From an uncultured Prevotellaceae bacterium (GTDB taxonomy: Bacteria; Bacteroidota; Bacteroidia; Bacteroidales; Bacteroidaceae): 13,926 nucleotides of DNA. A program made the translations under genes and the position numbers. Of this stretch, positions 6,086 through 13,031 are shown piece after piece. Where the stretch lies: positions 1 through 13,926 of the forward strand of contig CALELI010000093.1 in assembly GCA_937902455.1 (NCBI GenBank), written 5' to 3'. Position 1 is the stretch's first letter. Every line of letters begins with the position of its first letter. The notes beneath the pieces were generated by a model, which did no database searches, was not told the DNA's origin, and saw only the letters and a program-made list of their open reading frames with translations.

Positions 6086-7468
6086 ATGAAAACATTGTTC
6101 GATAAGATCTGGGACAGTCATGTGGTTACGGATGTGACAGACGGTCCTACTCAGCTTTACATTGACAGACTTTATTGCCATGAAGTGACTTCACCTCAGG
6201 CGTTTGATACTCTCCGCGACAAGAACCTGAAGGTGCTTCGTCCGAAGCAGGTCTATGCCATGCCAGACCATAACACACCATCTGATCAGCAGGAGGTAAT
6301 CAAGGATCCTGTGGGCAGAAACCAGGTTGAGACGATGGCAAGGAACTGTGCTGAATTTGGTATCAACCATTTCGCAATGGGCACGAAAGACAATGGTATT
6401 ATTCATGTCGTAGGTCCTGAAAAGGGCCTTTCGCTACCTGGAATGACAATCGTGTGTGGTGACTCTCACACTTCCACTCACGGTGCTCTCGGTGCTCTGG
6501 CGATGGGTATCGGAACGAGTGAGGTAGCACAGGTGCTGGCTTCGCAGTGCATACTCCAGCAGAAACCTAAGACAATGAGGATAAACGTGGAGGGAGAACT
6601 GCAACCGAACGTGACGGCAAAGGATGTTGCTCTCTATATCATGGCACAGATGACAACTTCGGGAGCAACAGGCTATGCGGTGGAATATGCCGGAAGCACT
6701 ATCCGCAGTTTGTCAATGGAAGGAAGGCTGACTCTCTCTAACCTCTCTATCGAGATGGGTTCGAGGGCCGGAATCATCGCTCCCGACGAGAAAACATTTG
6801 AATATCTGAAGGGCAGGGAATATGCTCCAAAGGGCGAAGAGTGGGACAAGGCTGTGGAATACTGGAAGACGCTGAAGAGCGACGATGATGCGGTGTTTGA
6901 CAAGGAAGTGACTTACTATGCAAAGGATATCACCCCACGAATTACTTACGGAACGAATCCGGGTGCAGGAATTGCCATTGACGGTACTATACCAACCCTC
7001 GACGAAATTCCAGAGAAAGAGCGTGAGGGATTCCTCTCTCAGCTGGACTATATGCAGTTCTCTCCGGGCGAGAAACTCGAAGGCCATCCGATTGACTATG
7101 TGTTCCTTGGTGCCTGTACGAATGGAAGGATAGAGGACTTCCGTGCGTTTGCCTCCGTAGTGAAGGGCAAGAAGAAGGCCGAGAATGTGACAGCCTGGCT
7201 CGTACCTGGCTCGTGGCTCGTTCGTCAGCAGATTATCGACGAGGGAATTGACAAGATACTCGAGGACGCAGGTTTCGAACTCCGTCTGCCATCATGTTCT
7301 GCCTGTCTGGCAATGAATCCTGATAAGGTTCCAGCAGGCAAACTGTCGCTCTCTACTTCGAACAGGAATTTCGTAGGCCGTCAGGGTCCTGGTGCACGTA
7401 CGGTACTCGCCAGTCCTCTCACGGTGGCAGCGTCAGCGATTACGGGAGTGATAACGGATCCGAGATAG
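6086..7468 (+). CDS. leuC: 3-isopropylmalate dehydratase, large (iron-sulfur) subunit
   Basis: With LeuD it isomerises 2-isopropylmalate to 3-isopropylmalate in leucine synthesis, through a [4Fe-4S] cluster. The aconitase-type fold is clear: MPDHNTP near residues 58-64, then GDSHTSTHGALGALA. The three cluster cysteines are present, Cys344 in GACTNGR and Cys404 and Cys407 in SCSACLAMNPD. The substrate-site segment STSNRNFVGRQGPGAR follows. The length of 460 residues is normal for the short bacterial type. The start ATG lies 4 bases after the leader repeat, and residues MKTLFDKIWD match the family start. It is the first gene after a promoter and opens the leuCDB-carB-argG group. LeuD follows after a 50-base spacer filled with hexamer repeats. 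Confidence 0.97.
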   Translation: MKTLFDKIWDSHVVTDVTDGPTQLYIDRLYCHEVTSPQAFDTLRDKNLKVLRPKQVYAMPDHNTPSDQQEVIKDPVGRNQVETMARNCAEFGINHFAMGTKDNGIIHVVGPEKGLSLPGMTIVCGDSHTSTHGALGALAMGIGTSEVAQVLASQCILQQKPKTMRINVEGELQPNVTAKDVALYIMAQMTTSGATGYAVEYAGSTIRSLSMEGRLTLSNLSIEMGSRAGIIAPDEKTFEYLKGREYAPKGEEWDKAVEYWKTLKSDDDAVFDKEVTYYAKDITPRITYGTNPGAGIAIDGTIPTLDEIPEKEREGFLSQLDYMQFSPGEKLEGHPIDYVFLGACTNGRIEDFRAFASVVKGKKKAENVTAWLVPGSWLVRQQIIDEGIDKILEDAGFELRLPSCSACLAMNPDKVPAGKLSLSTSNRNFVGRQGPGARTVLASPLTVAASAITGVITDPR

Positions 7469-7474
7469 GAACAA

Positions 7475-7516
7475 CGAAAACGAAAACGAAGACGAAAACG
7501 AAAACGAAGGCGAAAA
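7475..7516. repeat. Seven-unit hexanucleotide tandem repeat between leuC and leuD
   Basis: Exactly seven hexamers occur in a row: CGAAAA, CGAAAA, CGAAGA, CGAAAA, CGAAAA, CGAAGG, CGAAAA. The array fills 42 of the 50 bases between the leuC stop and the leuD ATG and ends 2 bases before that ATG. The leuD frame stays open through it (Thr-Lys repeats) with no ATG or GTG, so leuD starts at 7519. It is a clear microsatellite-like array in the leuD translation-initiation region, with a relative at 5003-5027. Confidence 0.9.
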
Positions 7517-7518
7517 CA

Positions 7519-8133
7519 ATGAAAGAGAAATTCGATATAATACAGTCAACATGTCTGCCGATTGCAATAGATAACTGCAACACGGACCTGATTATCCCGG
7601 CCAGGTATATGGCGTCGACCACTCGTGACCCACGGTTTTTCGGCGATGCGTTCATGCACGACCTGAGATATGATGCCGACGGCAAGCCCGTAGCAGAATT
7701 TGTGCTTAACCGTCCTGGTTTCTGCGAAGCTCCAAGGAAGGGAGTTCGCGAAATCATCGTTGGTGGTCAGAACTGGGGTTCAGGCTCTTCAAGGGAACAT
7801 GCAGCATGGGCTATTGCAGGATACGGAGTGAGAGTGGTGATTTCGTCTTCTTTTGCCGATATCCACAGGAACAACCTCCTGAACTGTTTCGTGCTACCGG
7901 TACTCGTGAGCGAGGCTTTCCGTCAGGAACTACTGGAAAGTATCAAGGCTAACCCGAGCATGGAAGTGAAGGTTGACGTACCAAACCAGACTGTAACGAA
8001 CCTTGCAACGGGCAACAGTGAGCATTTTGACATAAACGGCTACAAGAAGTATTGTTTGATGAATGCCCTCGACGACATTGATTTCCTGCTTGCCAACAAG
8101 GAAAAGATTGAAGAATTTGAAAACCAGAGATAA
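7519..8133 (+). CDS. leuD: 3-isopropylmalate dehydratase, small subunit
   Basis: This is the swivel-domain partner of LeuC in the isopropylmalate isomerase. The family signature NWGSGSSREHAAWAI (canonical form NFGCGSSREHAPWAL) is present about halfway, preceded by NTDLIIPARYM and followed by SSSFADIHRNNLLNC. The 204 residues are typical. The ATG at 7519 begins MKEKF shortly before the conserved region, and no better start exists upstream. leuB starts 2 bases after its stop, so translation is coupled. The isopropylmalate synthase gene that can sit in this part of leu clusters in relatives is not here. Confidence 0.97.
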   Translation: MKEKFDIIQSTCLPIAIDNCNTDLIIPARYMASTTRDPRFFGDAFMHDLRYDADGKPVAEFVLNRPGFCEAPRKGVREIIVGGQNWGSGSSREHAAWAIAGYGVRVVISSSFADIHRNNLLNCFVLPVLVSEAFRQELLESIKANPSMEVKVDVPNQTVTNLATGNSEHFDINGYKKYCLMNALDDIDFLLANKEKIEEFENQR

Positions 8134-8135
8134 CG

Positions 8136-9200
8136 ATGAAGATTAAATTAGCAGTATTACCGGGCGACGGTATCGGACCCGAGGTAGTGGAACAGGCACT
8201 GAACGTAACTAAGGTGGTTTGCGAGAAGTTCGGTCACGAGCTTGAGTATAAATATGCCATCTGCGGTGCTCATGCAATAGACGAGGTGGGTGACCCTTAT
8301 CCAGAGGAGACCCACAAGTTGTGTATGGAGAGTGATGCTGTGCTCTATGGCGCAGTAGGCGACCCTCGTTTCGACAATAACCCGAATGCAAAGGTCCGAC
8401 CTGAACAGGGACTGCTGGCGATGAGAAAGAAACTGGGATTGTTTGCCAACATCCGCCCTATTCAGACTTTCGACTGTCTGGTGCACAAGTCTCCTTTGAA
8501 GGATGAACTGGTGAGAGGTGCTGACTTCATCTGCATCAGGGAACTGACTGGTGGCATGTATTTCGGTGAGAAGCACGAAGGCGACGACATGGCTTACGAC
8601 ACCAATATCTATACACGCGAGGAAATAGAACGAATACTGAAGGTCGCATTCGACTATGCAAAACTGCGTGGCAAGCACCTTACTATCGTAGACAAGGCCA
8701 ATGTACTGGCGTCTTCACGTCTGTGGAGAAAAATAGGTCAGGAAATGGCTGCCAGGGAACCAGAGGTCACAACGGACTATATGTTTGTTGACAATGCCTC
8801 GATGAGGATGATTCAGGAACCTAAGTTCTTCGATGTGATGGTGACGGAAAATACCTTCGGTGACATCCTCACCGATGAGGGCTCTTGCATTACCGGTTCG
8901 ATGGGACTGTTGCCAAGTGCCTCTATAGGAACCTATACTTCAGTATTCGAACCAATCCATGGTTCATGGCCTCAGGCTGCAGGAAAGAACATTGCCAATC
9001 CTCTGGCCACCATCCTCTCGGCTGCAATGATGTTCGACTATGCATTCGGACTGAAGGCTGAGGCTGAATTGATACGCAAGGCTGTGGATGCATCGATGGA
9101 GCAGAATGTTCGTACTGGTGACATACAGGTTGCTGGAGAAAAGGCTTACTCTACTTCCGAGGTGGGAGAATGGATATGTCAATTTATAACTGAGAATTGA
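8136..9200 (+). CDS. leuB: 3-isopropylmalate dehydrogenase
   Basis: It oxidises and decarboxylates 3-isopropylmalate to 4-methyl-2-oxopentanoate with NAD+. The 354 residues cover the whole beta-decarboxylating dehydrogenase fold. Visible elements are LPGDGIGPE at the N-terminus, RPEQGLLAMR (Arg88) and NIRPI (Arg107) for substrate, and RELTGGMYFG with Arg135 and Tyr142. They continue with VDKANVLASS (Lys187) and the metal ligands Asp219, Asp243 and Asp247 in VDNASMRM and FGDILTDE. The GDPRFDNNPNAK region before Arg88 supports isopropylmalate rather than isocitrate or tartrate as substrate. It starts 2 bases after leuD. Its last codons and stop (GAGAATTGA) are duplicated just downstream. Confidence 0.97.
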   Translation: MKIKLAVLPGDGIGPEVVEQALNVTKVVCEKFGHELEYKYAICGAHAIDEVGDPYPEETHKLCMESDAVLYGAVGDPRFDNNPNAKVRPEQGLLAMRKKLGLFANIRPIQTFDCLVHKSPLKDELVRGADFICIRELTGGMYFGEKHEGDDMAYDTNIYTREEIERILKVAFDYAKLRGKHLTIVDKANVLASSRLWRKIGQEMAAREPEVTTDYMFVDNASMRMIQEPKFFDVMVTENTFGDILTDEGSCITGSMGLLPSASIGTYTSVFEPIHGSWPQAAGKNIANPLATILSAAMMFDYAFGLKAEAELIRKAVDASMEQNVRTGDIQVAGEKAYSTSEVGEWICQFITEN

Positions 9201-9214
9201 AAACCGAGAATTGA
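9192..9214. repeat. Duplicated GAGAATTGA at the leuB stop
   Basis: GAGAATTGA occurs at 9192-9200, where it encodes Glu-Asn-stop of leuB, and again at 9206-9214, 14 bases on. The rest of the 40-base gap to carB is AT-rich (TATATATAATAG). I see no promoter match, so carB is probably read from the leu transcript. This is a third, unrelated repeat family among the spacers of this window. Confidence 0.5.
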
Positions 9215-9240
9215 TAACTAAATATATATAATAGTATAAA

Positions 9241-12200
9241 GTGGAAACAACAGGGTTAAAAAAAGTGCTAGTCTTGGGCAGTGGAGCCTTCAAGATTGGA
9301 CAGGCAGGTGAATTTGATTATTCGGGAAGTCAGGCTTTGAAAGTCTTGAGGGAGGATGGTATCAGCTCCGTGCTGATAAATCCAAACATCGCTACTTATC
9401 AGACATCTGAAGGAATTGCGGATAAGATTTATTTCTTGCCAGTAACTCCTTTTTTTGTAGAAAAAGTCATAGAGAAGGAGCGTCCTCAGGGCATCCTGCT
9501 CTCGTTCGGAGGCCAGACTGCACTTAACTGCGGCGTGGAACTCTATCAGAGTGGAGTGCTCGAGAAATATGGTGTCCGTGTACTCGGAACACCGGTCAGC
9601 GTGATTATGGACACAGAAGACCGTGAACTCTTCGTGAACCGACTCGACGAGATTGACATCAACACTATCCGTTCATATCCGGCAGTCAACATGGATGAGG
9701 CTCTCAGCGCTGCAAAAGACCTGGGATATCCGCTCATCATCCGTGCTGCCTATTCACTCGGCGGACTGGGTTCAGACTTCGTTGACAATGACGAGGAACT
9801 GAAGGAAGTGTGTGGAAAGGCATTCGCATTCTCACCACAGGTACTTGTTGAAAAGTCATACAAGGGCTGGAAGGAAATAGAATACGAGGTGGTACGCGAC
9901 AAGGACGACAAGTGCATTACTGTCTGCAACATGGAGAACTTCGACCCACTCGGCATTCATACTGGCGAGAGTATCGTTGTCGCTCCGGCACAGACACTCA
10001 ACGACGAGGAGAACCAGTACCTCAGTGACCTTGCCGTGAAGATCGTAAAGCACTTAGGTATTGTAGGTGAATGTAACATCCAGTTTGCATACGAGGGACT
10101 CGTGGACGGCAAGGTAGGAGACTATCGTGTGATTGAGGTGAATGCACGTCTGAGCCGTTCGTCTGCCCTTGCATCGAAGGCAACAGGTTATCCGCTTGCA
10201 TGTGTGGCTGCAATGATAGGACTCGGCTATGGTCTTGCTGACATCTACCATTCCGAGAAACGAGGTACATCAGCATTGGTGCCACCATCTCTTGACTATA
10301 TCATCTGTAAGATTCCTCGCTGGGATTTGAGTAAGTTCCACGGAGTATCACGCCAGATTGGTTCAAGCATGAAGTCAGTCGGTGAGGTAATGGCCATCGG
10401 TAAGAGTTTCGAGGAAGCCATTCAGAAGGGACTGAGAATGATTGGTCAGGGGGCAAATGGCTTTGTGGGCAACAAGGAACTCAAGGTCGATGACATTGCC
10501 GACGCACTCAGCAACCCTACCGACAGTCGTATCTTTGTCATTTCAAAGGCTCTCCAGGCTGGATATACGACAGAGCAGATTGAGAAACTCACTAAGATTG
10601 ACAGGTGGTTCCTCGACAGACTGAACGGAATCGTTGATACCCTGAACCAGTTGAAGGCTGTCAAGACTGTTCCTGAGGACCTGATGCGGAAGGCAAAGCA
10701 GCAGGGATTCTCCGACCAGCAGATAGCTGATGTTGTGGGAAGCACTCAGGACGAAATCCGTGCGCTGAGAAAATCCTATAGAATCATACCTGCAGTCAGG
10801 ACTATCGAGACACTGACCACAGATACATCCAACTACATGTACTGTACCTACAACAGCCTGCATTCTACCATTCACGATGCGGACAGGAAGTCGATGGTAC
10901 AGTCAATCATTGTCATCGGTTCGGGAGCATACAGAATCGGTAGTTCGGTGGAATTCGACTGGTGTTCGGTATATTGCCTGAAGGAACTGCAGAAGCATGG
11001 CTACAGGGGTGTGATGATAAACTGCAACCCTGAGACTGTGTCAACGGACTATGACATGTGCGACCAGCTCTATTTCGAGGAACTGACCCTTGAGCGAGTC
11101 CTTGACATCGTTGACCTTGAACAGCCGTTCGGTGTTGTGGTTTCAGTGGGTGGACAGATTCCAAACAACCTGGCACTTCAGTTGCACAACAACGGAGTGA
11201 ATATACTCGGTACTTCAGCCGTTGACATCGACCGCGCAGAAGACCGTCACAAGTTCTCCACAATCGTCGACCAGCTGAATATCGACCAGCCTCGCTGGCA
11301 GGAAGCATCTTCGATGGAGGACATCAACAGCTTCATAGAGGAAGTGGGCTATCCTGTATTGGTACGACCATCATACGTCCTCTCTGGTGCTGCCATGAAT
11401 GTATGCTACACAGAGACGAAGCTCCGTCAGTACCTGTCGCTGGCAGCAGATGTGTCGGCTGAGCATCCTGTGGTTATCAGCCAGTTCCTTTCCGGATGTA
11501 AGGAAATCGAGTTCGATGCAGTTGCTGATAATGGTAATGTGATTGTATATGCTATATCCGAACATATCGAGTTCGCAGGAGTCCATTCTGGTGATGCTAC
11601 CATCCAGTGTCCTCCTCAGCGACTCTATGTAGAGACAGCTCGCAAGATAAAGAGAATGGCACGCAGCATTGCTCAGGCTCTGCACATCTCAGGTCCGTTC
11701 AATATCCAGTTCCTTGCTCAGAATAACGAAATCAAGGTCATTGAGTGCAACCTCCGTGCTTCTCGAAGCTTCCCATTCGTGTCAAAGGTCATCCGTATCA
11801 ACCTCATAGAGATTGCCACAAAGGTAATGCTCGGACTTCATCCGGAACCTGCAAAGAAGAGCGAGTTCGAACTCGACTATGTCGGTGTGAAGTCATCCCA
11901 GTTCTCCTTTGCCCGTCTGTCGAATGCAGACCCTCTGCTTGGAGTCGACATGGCTTCTACTGGTGAGGTAGGCTGTCTGGGCGACACTCTCAACGAGGCA
12001 CTCCTGCTGTCATCCATTGCTGTAGGCAACAACATCCCGAAGAAGAACATCCTCATATCCTCAGGAACGGCAAAGCAGAAGGCCGACCTGCTCGCAGCCT
12101 GTCAGCAACTGGTGGATAACGGTTACAAGATATTTGCCACAGGAGGAACTTATCGTTATCTCGGAGAGAATGACATACCTTCCACAAGGGTCTCATGGCA

Positions 12201-13026
12201 GCATGAGGCACCGGACGGAGCAGAGAATGTGCTTGATGTAATCCGCGCCCACAAGGTCGACATGGTCATCAACATACCTAAGAACTACTCCGACCAGGAA
12301 CTCGATAACGGATTCCAGATTCGTCGTACTGCCATCGACAGCAATATCCCATTGTTTACGAATGCCCGTCTGGCAAGTGCGTTCATCAATGCATTCTGTA
12401 CATTGCCACTCGACGAAATCCAGATAAAGCCTTGGGACGAATATGAGGCAAAGAGCAAGAGATTCGAGGTGGGCTATGTTCCACGTGAGGAGGAACTGGT
12501 TGTGGAAGTGGCCGACGAACGTCACATACCACTTGTTCCAGAGATTCTCAGGACTATCGAGGATGCTGCCAAGGTACGTGGCACTGGCATTGCCAAGCGC
12601 CGTCCTGAATATGTGGAGCAGAAAATCCGTGAAGGCAAGGCCATCATCGCCATGTGTGGTAAGGAGTTTGCAGGATTCTGCTACATCGAGTCATGGGAAC
12701 ATGGTCAGTTCGTGGCTAACTCTGGTCTGATAGTGAAACCTGAATTCCGGGGACATGGTCTGGCCAAGAAGATTAAGAAGACAGCATTCGAACTTTCCCG
12801 CCTGCGCTTCCCTAAGGCTAAGTTGTTCGGACTCACCACTGGTCTTGCAGTGATGAAGATTAACACAGAACTTGGCTATGTGCCGGTCACATTCTCCGAA
12901 CTTACCACCGACCCTACATTCTGGAAGGGTTGCGAGAGTTGTATTAACTATGACGTACTTTGCAGAAACAACAACATTCGCTGTCTCTGCACTGGTATGC
13001 TGTATGATCCGAATAAGAAGAAATGA
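9241..13026 (+). CDS. carB: Carbamoyl phosphate synthetase large subunit fused to a GNAT N-acylglutamate synthase-like domain
   Basis: It makes carbamoyl phosphate from bicarbonate, ammonia and two ATP; the fused domain should transfer an acyl group to glutamate. Residues 1-1070 are a complete eukaryote-like CarB. The first half has GSGAFKIGQAGEFDYSGS at 13-30 and an ATP-grasp containing EKSYKGWKEIEYEVVRD near 204-220. A helical linking domain follows (about 420-540). The second half has GSGAYRIGSSVEFDW at 560-574, and the MGS allosteric domain spans about 933-1066. Standalone CarB is about 1070 residues, but here the frame continues without a stop through a roughly 12-residue linker (1071-1082) into a GNAT domain (1083-1261). 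The start is GTG 9241; no ATG precedes the conserved KKVLVLGSG. It follows leuB by 40 bases and argG by 5. carA is not in the window. The fusion is intact in the sequence given; an error at the junction cannot be excluded. Confidence 0.93.
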   Translation: METTGLKKVLVLGSGAFKIGQAGEFDYSGSQALKVLREDGISSVLINPNIATYQTSEGIADKIYFLPVTPFFVEKVIEKERPQGILLSFGGQTALNCGVELYQSGVLEKYGVRVLGTPVSVIMDTEDRELFVNRLDEIDINTIRSYPAVNMDEALSAAKDLGYPLIIRAAYSLGGLGSDFVDNDEELKEVCGKAFAFSPQVLVEKSYKGWKEIEYEVVRDKDDKCITVCNMENFDPLGIHTGESIVVAPAQTLNDEENQYLSDLAVKIVKHLGIVGECNIQFAYEGLVDGKVGDYRVIEVNARLSRSSALASKATGYPLACVAAMIGLGYGLADIYHSEKRGTSALVPPSLDYIICKIPRWDLSKFHGVSRQIGSSMKSVGEVMAIGKSFEEAIQKGLRMIGQGANGFVGNKELKVDDIADALSNPTDSRIFVISKALQAGYTTEQIEKLTKIDRWFLDRLNGIVDTLNQLKAVKTVPEDLMRKAKQQGFSDQQIADVVGSTQDEIRALRKSYRIIPAVRTIETLTTDTSNYMYCTYNSLHSTIHDADRKSMVQSIIVIGSGAYRIGSSVEFDWCSVYCLKELQKHGYRGVMINCNPETVSTDYDMCDQLYFEELTLERVLDIVDLEQPFGVVVSVGGQIPNNLALQLHNNGVNILGTSAVDIDRAEDRHKFSTIVDQLNIDQPRWQEASSMEDINSFIEEVGYPVLVRPSYVLSGAAMNVCYTETKLRQYLSLAADVSAEHPVVISQFLSGCKEIEFDAVADNGNVIVYAISEHIEFAGVHSGDATIQCPPQRLYVETARKIKRMARSIAQALHISGPFNIQFLAQNNEIKVIECNLRASRSFPFVSKVIRINLIEIATKVMLGLHPEPAKKSEFELDYVGVKSSQFSFARLSNADPLLGVDMASTGEVGCLGDTLNEALLLSSIAVGNNIPKKNILISSGTAKQKADLLAACQQLVDNGYKIFATGGTYRYLGENDIPSTRVSWQHEAPDGAENVLDVIRAHKVDMVINIPKNYSDQELDNGFQIRRTAIDSNIPLFTNARLASAFINAFCTLPLDEIQIKPWDEYEAKSKRFEVGYVPREEELVVEVADERHIPLVPEILRTIEDAAKVRGTGIAKRRPEYVEQKIREGKAIIAMCGKEFAGFCYIESWEHGQFVANSGLIVKPEFRGHGLAKKIKKTAFELSRLRFPKAKLFGLTTGLAVMKINTELGYVPVTFSELTTDPTFWKGCESCINYDVLCRNNNIRCLCTGMLYDPNKKK
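12487..13023 (+). other. GNAT acyltransferase domain of the CarB fusion (ArgA-like, N-acylglutamate synthase type)
   Basis: These last 179 residues of the fusion correspond to a separate Bacteroidetes gene that I recall next to argG in Bacteroides, where it supplies the first step of arginine synthesis. Bacteroides use N-succinylated intermediates, so the acyl group may be succinyl rather than acetyl. The acyl-CoA motif is VKPEFRGHGLAKK, with Arg1170-Gly-His-Gly1173. The segment KVRGTGIAKRRPEYV is conserved with that gene. The C-terminus has five cysteines (1231, 1234, 1241, 1248, 1250), including CX2C and CXC pairs that could bind a metal. A GTG at 12469 could allow internal initiation of a free GNAT protein, but nothing marks it as a start. 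Confidence 0.85.
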
Positions 13027-13031
13027 CAATT

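Noticed and set aside
7440..7757. Minus-strand frame with a Phe-Val repeat over the leuC-leuD spacer
   Set aside because: The alternating residues come only from the CGAAAA hexamer array read backwards. The rest is antisense to leuD.
12451..12490. Two separate genes, carB and a GNAT gene, with a missed stop at the junction
   Set aside because: No stop codon occurs in this frame between the domains and no frame change is needed. The only possible internal starts are unmarked GTG codons such as 12469. I therefore call one fused gene while leaving an error at the junction testable.
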